In this document: positions 33,880 to 45,655 of the stretch, piece after piece | Position numbering within the stretch: the first letter of the stretch is position 1 | Layout: every line of letters begins with the position of its first letter | Source: Jaltomata sinuosa | Taxonomy: Eukaryota; Streptophyta; Magnoliopsida; Solanales; Solanaceae | Length of the DNA stretch: 64,000 bases | Direction of reading: 5' to 3' | NCBI GenBank assembly: GCA_003996215.1 | Contig: QJPP01000002.1 | Location: forward strand, 62,001-126,000 | Made by a program: the position numbers and the translations under genes | Notes under the pieces: generated by a model | Database searches by the model: none | What the model was told of the DNA's origin: nothing | What the model saw: only the letters and a program-made list of their open reading frames with translations

Positions 33880-35673
33880 ACAATAACATACCCAGTAAAT
33901 TCTCACAAAGTGAGGTATGGGGAGGGTAAAATATACACAGACCATACCTTTACCCCAAAGGTGAAGTAAAGAGGCTGTTTTTGGTAGATCCTCGGCTCAC
34001 AAAATCCAAGATATATATCCAAATAAACAAAGCAGTATATAATCACACAACAAAAACATCAAAGTACTACTATAGTCTAACTACACGAAGCACTAGCAAA
34101 ATATCTGAATTAGGTGAAACAAAACTACAAGGGACACTCTATCAAAATGGGTCATAAGACACTGCACTCCTCCCTACTATGAAGCCAACCTACCTACTAA
34201 CCTTCTACCCTAATCCGCACCCTCCACACCTTCCTATCTAAGGTCATATCCTCGGTTAGCTGCAACTGCGCCAAATCCTGCCTAATCACCTCTCCCCAAT
34301 ATTTCTTAGGTCTACCTCGACCTCTCTTAAAACCATCCATAGACAGCTTCTCACACCGCCGCACAGGGGCCTTCTCGCATCTCCTCATAACATGCCCGAA
34401 CCATCTCAACCTCACTTCCCGCATCTTGTCTTCCACCAAAGACAATCTTACCTCATTTTGAATATCCGCATTCCTAATCCTATCCCTCCTCGTAAACCCA
34501 CACATCCAGCGCAACATTCTCATCTCAGCCACCTTCATCTTCTGAACATGAGAATTCTTGACCGGCCAACACTCTGCCCCATACAATATAGCCAATCTAA
34601 CTGGTACTCTGTAGAACTTGCCTTTCAATTTAAGAGGCACCTTCTTGTCACACAAAACCCCGGATGCCAACCGCCATTTCATCCACACTGCACCAATACG
34701 ATGGATCACATCCTCGTCAATCTCACCATCACTCTGGATAATAGAACCTAGGTACTTGAAGCTCCTTCTCTTTTGGATGGCATGCGAGTCAAACCTCACT
34801 TCTACGTCGGTTTCGGGTGACACCTCACTGAACTTGCACTCCACATATTTTGTCTTGGTCTTACTCAACCTAAACCCTTTAGACTCCAGGGTCTGTCTCC
34901 AAACCTCTAACTTGTCATTAACTCCTTCACGGGTCTCCTCAATCAAAACTACGTCGTCAGCAAATAACATACACCAGGGCACCTCCCCTTGAATTTGTCG
35001 CGTCAAACATCCACCACAAGGGCAAATAAAAAAAGACTAAGAGACGATCCCTGGTGCAATCTCATCACTACGGGGAATTGCTCGGAATCCTCTCCCCCCT
35101 CACTGTCCTAACACGACTCTAAGCACCATCGTACATGTCTCTTGACCAACTTAGTGTACGCCACGGGTACACCCCTAGTCTCCAAGCATCTCCAAATAAC
35201 TTCCCTGGGAACTCTGTCATACGCCTTTTCTAGATTAATAAACACCATATGCAAATCCTTCTTCCTCTCCCTGTACTGCTCCACCAATCTTCTCACGAGA
35301 TGAATAGCCTCTGTAGTCGATCGTCCTGGCATGAATCCGAACTGATTCTCAGAAATAGTCATAATTCTCCTTAACCTCGACTCCACAACCCTCTCCCAAA
35401 CCTTCATGGTGTGACTCAACAACTTGATACCCTTATAGTTGTTGCAATTCTGGATGTCACCCTTGTTCTTGTACAAAGAAATCAACGTACTGTATCTCCA
35501 AGCCCCAGGCATCTTTGCCATCCTGAAAATGACATTAAACAACCCAGTCAACCATTTCATCCCTGCCCCGCCAGTACACTTCCAAAAATTCACCGGAATC
35601 TCATCTGGCCCAGTCGTTCTACCCCTATGCATCCTACGGATAGCACCTATAACCTCTTCCACCTTAAAACGCT
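33880..35673 (-). mobile_element. 5'-truncated RTE-type LINE
   Basis: The minus-strand element holds the C-terminal half of a reverse transcriptase and a 3' UTR ending in 'gtaaaggtatggtctgtg', 'accctccccatacctcac' and 'gggtatgttattg'. An 8-base direct repeat ATTAATTT flanks it (33872-33879 and 35674-35681), consistent with target-primed insertion. The 5' endonuclease domain is missing, as is usual for truncated LINE copies. Confidence 0.82.
34197..35662 (-). pseudogene. LINE (RTE clade) reverse transcriptase fragment
   Basis: Two minus-strand frames belong to one broken protein. 35662-35108 carries reverse-transcriptase blocks (RTTGPDEIPVNFWK, NYKGIKLLSHTMKVWE, NQFGFMPGRSTTEAIH, NLEKAYDRVPREV). 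35006-34197 carries the catalytic LFADDVVL block, KYLGSIIQSDGEID, the thumb region and a C-terminal segment with GHVMRRCEKAPVRR, typical of plant RTE elements. The join around 35007-35107 is disrupted, so the protein is not made intact. NLEKAYDRV replaces the usual DLEKAYDRV, which would remove a catalytic Asp. Endonuclease absent. Confidence 0.88.
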
Positions 35674-35734
35674 ATTAATTTTTTTTATGAAAATATTTTT
35701 CGTGAAAAACATTCTCCTTTCTACCAAACACACC

Positions 35735-35943
35735 CCAAATGTAAAAGAGCTATGGTCCCTTATGTAAATATTTTTACATGATTTTGTCAACATATAGTAC
35801 ACATTAAAAAAGGTGTTTTCTCCGTATACCTACATGATATTGACAGCTCCTAACTTATTATGTCCTTCAATTTATTAAGTTGCATGTGAATCCAACTCTT
35901 GTCCATAACTCCATAGTCCATATATAAAACACATAAAAAAATA
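35735..35943. other. Repeat DNA with first copy of the P block
   Basis: The segment about 35775-35910 ('ccgtatacctacatgatatt', 'gtccttcaatttattaa') is a diverged copy of sequences at 37694-37860 and 39930-40090. No gene. Confidence 0.6.
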
Positions 35944-36178
35944 CTCCCCGCGTCCTAATTTATGTAAGGTAATTTGATTTGGGATGAAGTTTAATAAAAA
36001 AAAGTTAAAAAATATTTATAATTTAAAATAAGTCATAAATATTTATGTGGCTATAAATTATTTTATTAAGGATAAAATAGATATTTTAATATTAAATTGT
36101 TACTGAGTAAAAAAATATGTCATTCTTTTTTGGACTGACTAAAAAAAAATTAACGCATAAAAATTGAGACAGAGGGAG
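35944..36178. mobile_element. Stowaway-like MITE, 235 bp
   Basis: Starts CTCCCCGCGTCCTAATTTAT and ends 'attgagacagagggag', flanked by TA at 35942-35943 and 36179-36180. A second, 5'-truncated copy of its right half is part of the duplication at 38407. Confidence 0.8.
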
Positions 36179-36750
36179 TAAAAAGGTAGCCCTTACGGGT
36201 TAAAAAAGTAGCCCTGACGGGTTAAAAATGGTTTGATAATTCTTTTGAAGAACTCACAGGTCCCGTAAGATCAATGAGACTCTTGATATCACTGTTGGTT
36301 TTTTTAAAAGATGGGGCAGCAAAAAGGGATTGAAAATGTATCTCAGTGGATTGAAATGACTTTCAATATTTTTCTTAAACATAGGAGGGTTTAAATAGTC
36401 AACTTATAATAAAAATTTGCATAATTCAAAATTCAAGCAAGCTAAAATATCTCAACAAACTAATCTATCCAATAGAAATTTAAAATTCAAATTTATCCTA
36501 AACTAAATAACTTATTTTGCTGAAAATCACTGGAATAACTAAAGTAAATTTCAACATAAATCATACGATAAACAAAGAGATGCAAATATATTCGCAAGAA
36601 TACAATTTTAACTGCGGTCATATTATATAATGACGCCTTAATTAGCAAATAATCAAACGAAAGCTTTCTAGAAGTAATACTTATTTCAATACATTTTTTT
36701 ATAAAAAGGTTTCTCAATGACTTAATGTGATACTGACTCTTAATACCAAT

Positions 36751-37211
36751 TGTTAGTACCAAATAATAAGAAACGAAGATCATCATCTTTACTCAAGAAT
36801 CTTCATGTCAAATGATCAAGAACATAATAATAGATACAAAAACGTAGTTTAATCCATGAAGATGGATGAAACTTGTTGTCTTGAGGTTAGAGGCATTTCA
36901 AACCAAGACGTAGGCGGCTCTCTCTTTCTAACGATGGAATATCAGAAAGAAAATCTTACATCCAATTCAGGAACCATAACCTATATTTATAATAACACAG
37001 GTTTTGTGTTTCTAATTTTGCCCATTATTAAACTAGTAATACAATCGGGTATCTTCACATAAGACCCCACACCTTATAAGGTGTCTTTTAGACCCATTAA
37101 CTTTAAACTTTAGAAGATCATTTTTTATTTGAATCAGTCTTTTAACGATAGCAACTAACATACTATTACTCTTAATATAATATATGTTCAAGTCCATAAG
37201 AAGTTCTAACA
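36751..37211 (-). mobile_element. Probable LTR with adjacent primer-binding site (retrotransposon fragment)
   Basis: TGTTAG at 36751 and CTAACA ending at 37211 are inverted termini. On the minus strand the sequence following the LTR is ATTGGTATTAAGAGTC, a degraded initiator-Met primer-binding site. In copy 2 the corresponding site (39065-39080) reads 'tcttgataccaat', closer to the consensus. Internal coding sequence is absent. Confidence 0.45.
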
Positions 37212-40206
37212 ATATTACCTATCATACTTCTAGTTATACTATTACATAAATGGTGGTTATAAGATTGTCTTAAACATGATATTAACCCTCGAGAATGTGA
37301 GAAAGAGATCATAGAAAAAGTAATAATTAAGGTTGAGTATTACTAAAAATAATGGTGGGAATTAAAACCTAGGAATGTCCATTAATAGATACCAAATGTA
37401 AAAGAGTTATGGTCCGTAAATACTCTCTCCATCAATTTTTACTTGTTCACTTTTTTATTTTGGGATGTTCAATAATACTTGTTCAATTTATTAAATCAAT
37501 GGATAATTTATTTATTTTTTATCTATTTCACCCTTAGCATTAAATACAATTTATTATCTAATACATTTTTTAAAGCATTAAATTTATTATATTCAAAGGG
37601 TAATATGGTAAAATTACTCATATCATTTACTATTTCTTAATCCTTGTGCCAATTAAAAAGTGGAACTAAAAATAAACGGAGAAAATATTTTTGTTCATGA
37701 GTCATTTTGTCAATGTAGAGAACACATAAAAAACGTGTTTAATCCGTATACCTACCTGATATTGATAGCTCATAATTGATTACTATGTCCTTTAATTTAT
37801 TAGGTTGCGTGAGAATCCAACTCTGATCCCTACATAGAACACATAAAAAGATTTTTTTTTGACCTATTCACTATTAAAAAATTATTATTTTTTACTAAAT
37901 TTTTTCACTAAAAAATGTTTAAAGGTTATTTTCAAAAGTATTTTGATTGAATAGGTGGGAAAAGAAAAAATAATAATATTTTCATATGGAAAACTTAAGA
38001 AGTCTCCCACTAAGTGAGAATTTCTTTTCCAGCATGCATTTTCATAGTGAGCTAATTCAAGGGAAAAATCATATTTTATAATACAAATTCTGCATTAACT
38101 TGCGATTAAAAAACTTTGTATCTAATAGTAATTGGACCAAAAATACATTCAAAGTCATCTTTTGGTTTAAAAATATCTCTAAAAATAATAATTGACTAAT
38201 TGATTAGATAGGGCTTTATAAAAAGAAAGCCATGTGGCATGTATGATTAGTCCATAGGTTTATTAAATGTGAATTAAGGAATTAATTTCAAATATTTTAA
38301 GATAAAAGATATTACAATCAGATAGAAATAACAGTGAAGTGTATATTAAACTTTCAATTGCAATTTTATAACTTAACGTGAATATTATGACAACTATAAC
38401 AACAACAGATATTTTAATATTAAATTGTTACCAAGTAAAGAAATATGTCATTTTTTTTTTGACTGACTAAAAAAAAATTAACGCATAAAAATTGAGACAG
38501 AGGGAGTAAAGAGGTAGCCCTTACGGGTTAAAAAAGTAGCCCTGACGGGTTAAAAATGATTTGATAATTCTTTTGAAGAACTCATAGGTCCCGTAAGATC
38601 AATGAGACTCTTGATATCACTGTTGGCTTTTTTAAAAGATGGGGCAGCAAAAAGGGATTGAAAATGTATCTCAGTGGATTGAAATGACTTTCAATATTTT
38701 TCTTAAACATAGGAGGGTTTAAATAGTCAACTTATAATAAAAATTTGCATAATTCAAAATTCAAACAAGCTAAAATATCTCAACAAACTAATCTATCCAA
38801 TAGAAATTTAAAATTCAAATTTATCCTAAACTAAACAACTTATTTTGCTGAAAATCACTGCAGTAACTAAAGTAAATTTCAACATAAATCATACGATAAA
38901 CAAAGAGATGCAAAATATATTCGCAAGAATATAATTTTAACTGCGGTCATATTATATAATGACACCTTAATTAGCAAATAATCAAACGAAAGCTTTCTAG
39001 AAGTAATACTTATTTCAATACATTTTCTTATAAAAAGGTTTCTCAATGACTTAATGTGATACTGACTCTTGATACCAATTGTTAGTACCAAATAATAAGA
39101 AACGAAGACCATCATCTTTACTCAAGAATCTTCATGTCAAATGATCAAGAACATAATAATAGATACAAAAACGTAGTTTAATCCATGAAGATGGATGAAA
39201 CTTGTTGTCTTGAGGTTAGAGGCATTTCAAACCATCATTAATTCACAGTAACAACAACTACTACTAATGTCTCAGCAAAAATTTCTAAGCTATGTATGAT
39301 CTCAGTTATATCAATTTTCAATACCATTTTTCTTCATTTAGATCTGTTTCAATCCACTGCTCAATACCCATTTAACTTCATTTTGGATTTCCTCTACTTT
39401 GACAGCAATGGAAAGACAAGCTTATCATACTGAAAACAGACTCCAGAAATAAACCGATCAAATTAGTTCGCAGCTAACATAACAGTTAAAGCAGTGAAAC
39501 CATTGTTGCCAATGACACTCTTAACATCCATTTAAAGGACTCTTATTTACCCAATCTGAAAAGTTCTCCTTTCCCTATCTCACATTCTAATAATGGTGAA
39601 GTAGTTTTCAAATTCTTAAAGACCCAATTTTGATTTCTTTTTTCTTCTCAATCCCAAATCTTTCTTCTCAATTTGATCTTCCTCACAGATTTAGAAGAAG
39701 ACATCCATATTCCACATTAACCTTTTTTTTCCACTTTGAATTTCCAAGTCACCAAAAAAAATTATTTTAGGTGATTTTTTAATATGATATGGCATCTGTA
39801 AGTTTTGAGGGGTAAAAGTGAGCCATTACACTAACGGTGAGGATATTTTTGAGCTTAAAATCAAACGAAAGGTATATTTGATCCACTTCCAATAGTTGAG
39901 GGTATTTTTGATCCTTTTCCGTATTTTTATTCATGAGTCATTTTATCAATGTAGAGAACACATTAAAAACGTGTTTAATCCGTATACCTACCTGATATTG
40001 ATAGCTCCTAATTGATTACTATGTCCTTCAATTTATTAGGTTGCGTGAGAATCCAACTCTGATCCCTACATAGAACACATAAAAAGTTTTTTTTTTGACC
40101 TATTCACTATTAAAAAAATATTATTTTTTACTAAATTTTTTCACTCAAAAATGTTTAGAGTTCAAAGGTATTTTGATTGAATAGTTGAGAAAAGAAAAAA
40201 ATAGTA

Positions 40207-40455
40207 CTCCATCCGTTTCATTTTATATGACATAGTTTGACTTGATACGAGCTTTAAGAAAGAAAGGAAGACTTTTGAAATTTTTGAAACTTGTGGTTTA
40301 AAATAAATCTTAGATATTTGTGTGACTGTGAATCATTTCATTAAGGGTAAAATGAGTATTTTAAAGTTAAATTGTTATTAAATGTAAAAATGTATCATTA
40401 TTTTTGGGACCGACTAAAAAGAAAAGTAGGTCATATAAAGTGGGACAGAGAGAGT
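40207..40455. mobile_element. Stowaway-like MITE, 249 bp, with empty site in the duplicate
   Basis: CTCCATCCGTTTCATTTTAT at the left and 'gtgggacagagagag' at the right, flanked by TA (40205-40206 and 40456-40457). The duplicate at 37961-37985 reads straight through ('aaataataatattttcatat') with one TA at 37974-37975. The element therefore inserted after the duplication. Confidence 0.9.
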
Positions 40456-40861
40456 AATATTTTCATATGGAAAACTTAAGAAGTTTCCCACTAAGTGAGA
40501 ATTTGTTTTCCAGCTTGCATTTTCATAGTGAACTGATTCGAGGGAAAAACATATTTTATAACACAAATTCGGCATAACTTGCTATGGGAAAAAACTTTGT
40601 ATCTTATAGTAATTGGACCAAAAATACATTCAAAGTCATCTTTTGGTTTAAAAATATCTCTAAAAATAATAATTGACTAATTGATTAGATAGGGCTTTAT
40701 AAAAAGAAAGCCATGTGGCATGTATGATTAGTCCATAGGTTAATTCAATGTGAATTAAGGAATTAATTTCAAATATCTTAAGATAAAAGATATTACAAAT
40801 AACAGTGAAGGGTATATTAAACTTTCAATTACAATTTTATTACTTAACGTGAATATTATGA

Positions 40862-41220
40862 CAACTATAACAACAACAACTACAACAAGAAGCCCTGCGT
40901 AATCCCAAAAATGGGTTTTGGGGTGGATAGAGTATACACAAACTTTATCTTTACATCAAAAGTGAGGTAAAGAGACTGTTTTCGATAGACCTCCGGCTCA
41001 AGACAAAAACAGTATAGAAAAAGACGTATATAATGGATGTACAAGGAACAATAGATAATAACAAAATACAACAAATAGTAGCAGAACAGTACGACAACAA
41101 AATAATACTGCAATCAAACCGTACACGATACATGAATGGATAGTATAACAGACATCGAAAGAACGAGAAATTATACAAGTAGTCCTACGACTGCTAGTAA
41201 GGATAACAAGACAATGCACT
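40862..41220 (-). mobile_element. RTE LINE 3' end, heavily 5'-truncated
   Basis: The + strand begins with the reverse complement of a TTG tail (caacaacaactacaacaag) and continues with 'gatagagtatacacaaactt', 'aagtgaggtaaagagactgt' and 'gatagacctccggctcaag', ending at 'gacaatgcactccgtc'. Order and sequence follow the 3' UTR of the LINE at 33880-34200. It stops about 110 bases before the ODD8 ATG. Confidence 0.78.
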
Positions 41221-41279
41221 CCGTCTATAACATGAGGCCAAAGTGATACCCCATATCTATTATCCTATCTTCAAACTAA

Positions 41280-41286
41280 TATAAAG
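41280..41286 (+). promoter_or_regulatory. Candidate TATA box of ODD8
   Basis: TATAAAG, 47 bases before the ODD8 ATG. The surrounding 'ataccccatat...cttcaaactaa' matches the ODD6 and ODD12 proximal promoters, and ODD12 keeps the same TATAAAG. Confidence 0.4.
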
Positions 41287-41332
41287 AGAGGTATATGTTT
41301 AGCCTTGTCTAAACGTAACAAGAAAAATAGCA

Positions 41333-44300
41333 ATGGATTATGATTCATCGTATGAGATAAAAACTATTGATGATACAAAAGCTGGTGTTAAGGGACTTGT
41401 TGATTCTGGAATAGTAAAGATTCCAAGAATTTTCATTAGGCCATCTCATGAACTTGCTGAGGAGTTGAATATGTGCAAGACAACTCTACAGGTTCCAGTG
41501 GTGGATCTCAGTGGCATAGAAGTTGAATGTCGGCGTAAGAAAATTGTCAATGAAATAAGGGAAGCATCTGAGAAATGGGGATTTTTCCAACTGATAAATC
41601 ATGGGGTTCCTTCAAGTGTTTTGGAAGGAATGATCGATGGGACTCGTAAATTTCATGAACAAGATGTTGAAGTGAAGAAAGAGTACTATTCATCCGACCC
41701 AACAGACGCCAGAAGAGTTAGATATGATAGCAATCTTCATCTGTACAAAACAAAAGGAAGGACTGGAAGCTGGAAGGATTCGTTGCGCATCTCTGGTGAC
41801 ATTGAACCTGAAGAAATACCACCAGTTTGCAGGTAATTAACTCTGGGCACTTGAATAGTACCCCATTTCACGCTTCGTTTTAATAAGAGGCATCAGCCCA
41901 AAAGTGAGATGGTAAAGTAACCTCTGTACGTAAGAACGGTGCGCATGCACCATTTCAATAATGTGTTTATGTTTTCTTTCAGCAACCTCATTTTTTTTGT
42001 TGAGGAGTGTATGAAAATGACTTGTGAAAAGAAATACCCGAGTTAGAAAAGAGTGAGAGCTAGCATAGCCATGTTATCAAATTCACCACCTCCCTGCATC
42101 ACTTTGAAAAGTCTTTATTTTGGTGTTAAATTTGTTCTCCACTAGCCTCTAAAAGGCACAAAAATGTATAAAAACTTTGGATTTATTTTTCATAGGGTAA
42201 AGCCACGTAAATCTAGAGAAATCATCAACAAAATAAGTAACGGTAATTTTCTTGTAATTTTATGCAAACCTTTCATAAATAAGGTATTATTTTTGAAAAA
42301 CTCTCATCATTTTCTTTTATAAATTCAAAACGCTTCAACAAGAAAAATGAGAGAAGGAATTAAATAATAGTACAAGAGTTTATGTCGTAAAAGTATTCAA
42401 ATTAGTTGTAGTTTCAGGCCTACAATTTACAAAACTTCTTATCATTTCTTCCTTGACAAAAAATTTTAAACTGTTTTACGAAAGCTTGCTTACTTCTTTT
42501 GTATGGCATGCTATGTGACCCGTGTTCATATAGATTTATATTGGTGTTCAAGGTTTAATGGTTAATAATTCTTTTAAATTTTGTAATTAAGTGATGAGTG
42601 CATGAACTTGTAACTGAAAGAATAGGAAGAAGGTGTAACTGAAATTTATGTATAATAAAAGAATTAAATGAATTGATTAGAAGAAGGAAAAAAGAGAAAG
42701 AAATTGTGAAGTAAAAAAACTGTAGACATCCAGGATAGTCGGGGTTGGGTGTCGGGATCGAGTTTCGGTTCGAGAGTCGGGGTCAGGGTCGAGTTTCAGG
42801 TCGGGTGTCCGGATTGGGTTCCTGGTCGGGTGTCCAGGTTGGGTTCCTGGTCAGGTGTCGGGGTCGGGTCCTAGTTCCGGTGTCGGGTCGAAGTCGGGTC
42901 TCCAGTCGGGAGTCGAGGTCGAGTTTCGGGTCGGGTGTCGGGGTCGGGTCCCGGGTCGGGTGTCGGGGTCGGCTCTCGGTTCTGGTGTTGGGGTCGAGTC
43001 TCGAGTCGGGTTCCAGATCGAGTGTCGGGGTCGGATTCCGGGCTAGGTGTCGGGTCCCGGTTCAGGTGTCGGGGTCGAGTCCAGATTCGAGTGTCAGGAT
43101 GGGGGGTCGGGTCCTGTGTCGGGAGTCGGGTTGGGTGTCGGGGTCGGGTCCTGGGTCGGATGTCGGGATCGGCTCTTGATTCGGGTGTCGAGGTCAGGTC
43201 CCGGGTCGGGAGTCGGGGTCGGATCCTGATTCAGGTGTCGGGATCAGATTCTGGGTCGGTGTCGGGTTCGGGTCTCGGGTCAAGGTCGAGAGTCGGGGTC
43301 GGGTGTCGGGTGTCGGGTGTCGGGTTTGGCTCTCGGTTTGAGTGTTGGGGTCGGGTCGCGGGTCGTGAGTCACAGTCGGGTCCCGGTTTGGGTGTCGGGG
43401 TCGGATTCTGGTCGGATGTCGGGGTCAGGTCCCAGATCGGTCGTCGGGATTGGTTCCCAGGTTAGAAAATATTTTCCTAAAAAGTATTTTATACTTTCTA
43501 CTCTCTAGCCAAACACTAAAATATATTTTCTCAAAAAATGTTTTTCATTCACCAACCAAACACTAGAAAATATTTTCTGGAAAATATTTTTCGCTCACCA
43601 ACCAAACATGAGAAAATAAGAAAGAAATCAACTTGTTATCATGAAAATATTTTCTAGGAAAACATTTTCCATGGAAAACATTTTCCTTCATACCAAACAC
43701 ACCCTTAATGTCTTTTCTCTAGCATAGTATGATGATGATATATATATACACTAAGAAATTCATAAAGATGTTCCGCTCAACCTTACCCTCATGTAGCATC
43801 TAAAGAAATGACTGCATTCTGAAATCATTAGGTGTTTTGTGTCAGCAGAAATCTGAAAATTTTCTCAGTAATGGGCAAAATTGTTAGACATGATTGTATT
43901 TTGCAACTAAGTAGTCTCTGATCTTTTCCTAATGTCCAGGAAAACATCCCTTAACTACATAAATCATGTCAATAAACTAGGGGACGTTCTTCTTGGATTA
44001 CTATCAGAAGCTCTTGGGCTAAAACCTGACCACTTGAAAGTCGCGGAATGTGACAAAGGAAAAGTATTGGCATGCCATTACTACCCGGCATGCCCACAAC
44101 CAGAGCTAACTCTTGGTGCCGGTAAGCATACAGATCCTGTTTTCCTTACCATTCTGCTTCAAGATCAGAATGGTGGGCTCCAAGTCATGCATGATAACAA
44201 ATGGGCCGATGTTAAACCGGTTGAACATGGTTTGATTGTTAATATTGGTGACCTTCTTCAGGTTTGCGACAAAACACAACTTTTTGTTCTCATTTATCTT

Positions 44301-44592
44301 CAATTTTTCATAAATTGTTACTCATCTCAATCTGATTTTGTAACAGATATTGTCAAATGACAAGTTTGTAAGTGTAATTCATAGAGTTGTAGTGAAAAAG
44401 GTAGGACCAAGGATTTCAGTGGCATGCTTCTTCACTGGTATTTTTGAACCTCCAAAGATGTATGGTCCAATCAAAGAGCTCATATCAGGGGAAAACCTCC
44501 CATTATATGAAGAATTTCTACCATCTGAATATAGCGCTAAGTTTTACGCTAAGCCTCTTGATAAAACTGGTCTTGATCTTTTCAGACTGTGA
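41333..44592 (+). CDS. 2-oxoglutarate/Fe(II)-dependent dioxygenase, second subfamily (ODD8)
   Basis: Exons 41333-41832, 43940-44261 and 44347-44592 encode 355 residues from MDYDSSYEIKTIDDTKAG. DIOX_N has WGFFQLINHGVP and EYYSSD. Iron ligands are H230, D232 (HTDPVF) and H286 (VIHRV); the 2-oxoglutarate motif is R296/S298. IEVECRRKK replaces the IEVEDRRKK of its sisters, and ISGENLPLYEE replaces ISEENPPLYKE near the C-terminus. Intron 1 is 2107 bp, the longest in the array, swollen by a TIR element and GC-rich repeat (42736-43712). Only about 110 bases of the common promoter remain before a truncated LINE. Likely functional as protein; expression may be altered. Confidence 0.9.
42736..43712. 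repeat. GGGTCGGGTGTCGG-type low-complexity block ending in TIR-element sequence (copy 2), inside ODD8 intron 1
   Basis: From 42736 to about 43459 the + strand is a degenerate array of words such as GGGTCGGGTGTCGGGGTCGG. From 43460 it passes into 'gaaaatattttcct' motifs and ends 'ccttcataccaaacacaccc' at about 43706, the same terminus as the elements at 19170 (inverted) and 35734. Long frames across it encode only Gly/Ser/Val/Arg repeats and are not genes. Confidence 0.8.
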
Positions 44593-45655
44593 AGAGAGAC
44601 CGAGCACCACGTTGCCAAGCAGCAGTGAGAATCACCATAAACCATCAGAAAAAACTATCATCATTCAGACAGAACAATGTTGGAGTTTGTGATTCACGTA
44701 CAATAGGGTTTTTTAACAATGTCTTTCTTATTCTGCTGTTTATTTTCAAATTAAGGGATAAACCTCAAAAACATATTCCCTTATGTATCCTTTGTTTTGT
44801 TCACCGCTTCCTCTAATAATGTACGCACTATCATCCCCTTCTAGAAAAATTGGATCTGTTTCGTATGAGATTCATTGAATCTTTCAAGTGATCACTATTC
44901 AATATAAGAGTTTGAAGACCACTGGCGCTTACGTTTTCTGTTTTTCGTGCCCAGTGGTTTACTTAATTCCTCTTCAATATAAGAGTTGAGGATGGTTTTC
45001 TACTTCAATCTGTTCTTCAAGAGCCGTCAACATATCATCTCTGTTGAGTGCTCTGCATTAGCATATCTTAAACCTCATTATAGTGAAGAGGAAACTGCTT
45101 AATCGTCTGTGGTGGTCACAGTAAAAGAGTGAATAGTTCATACAAAAGTAAAATACTCACCAAATTCTGGCTTTCGGATATAGAAATCATGTCAAGAGAT
45201 CAAACATAGTTATGGACCATGGTTACATGATCAAATCAACAACTAGCTAGAAGGAAGAGTCAGTGTGGGAGCAACTATTTCTAGCACTACTGCACTAGTA
45301 CTACAGATATGGAGCTCAATCATTTCTACCATGAATGTTGATTGATTTTAAGGAAAAGGGCCAAAAATAACCCTTAACTCTCGAAATAGAGCTCTTTTCT
45401 TCTCCGTTATTTTTTGGTATCAAAATTACCCTCGCCATCTAAAAATTGGAACACACTTGCCCCTCCGCACTAACAGAAAAGGTAAGCGCTTGTGATCTTC
45501 ACGCTTACAAGTGTTAGCAAAGGAGATGATTAAAAATAAACAATGATAGGTTTACTGAAAAAAAAGGGAGTTAATTTTCTATATGGTCATTCAAGTATTG
45601 AGAAAATCCCACTAAAGTCAATTTTGAATTTTTCTTCCCATATATGGTCATTCAA
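44593..45655. other. ODD8 3' UTR and conserved downstream block
   Basis: Matches the ODD10 downstream region (60034-60960) in order: 'tgctgtttattttcaaatta', 'tcaagtgatcactattca', 'gttcatacaaaagtaaaata', 'gatatggagctcaatcattt', then a repeat starting 'aaaagggccaaaaataaccc' (about 45355). That repeat runs up to the ODD9 relic. No gene. Confidence 0.75.

Larger units (their letters stand above)
33496..35734. mobile_element. TIR element (GGTGTGTTTGGTA ends) carrying a nested LINE
   Basis: The left end GGTGTGTTTGGTA and right end TACCAAACACACC are perfect inverted repeats. Sub-terminal DNA has 'gaaaatattttt' words on both sides. It split the sequence 'gatacca...aaatgtaaaagagctatgg', seen unsplit at about 33445. 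Ends of the same type occur at 19170 and 43712. Without the nested LINE (33880-35673) it would be about 440 bp. Confidence 0.65.
36079..40860. repeat. Tandem duplication of a ~2.3-2.5 kb repeat block
   Basis: Copy 1 (36079-38400) and copy 2 (38407-40860) share the same ordered segments. X: 36079-36905 and 38407-39234, nearly identical over about 827 bp. P: from 37694 and 39930. Q: from 37979 and 40461. The pieces between X and P differ, so one copy has had an insertion or replacement (36906-37690 against 39235-39925). No gene; frames at 36493-36786 and 38879-39115 (minus) are shadows of the X segment. Confidence 0.85.

Noticed and set aside
34392..34992. + strand open frames opposite the LINE
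   Set aside because: Antisense shadows of the reverse-transcriptase frames.
36493..39115. Two similar minus-strand frames (about 97 and 78 aa)
   Set aside because: They are the same stretch in the two copies of the duplicated X segment and overlap LTR/primer-site sequence; AT-rich with no domain.
42745..43508. Long + strand open frames rich in Gly, Ser, Val and Arg
   Set aside because: They arise from the GGGTCGGG-type low-complexity block in ODD8 intron 1; several frames are open at once and none has a domain.
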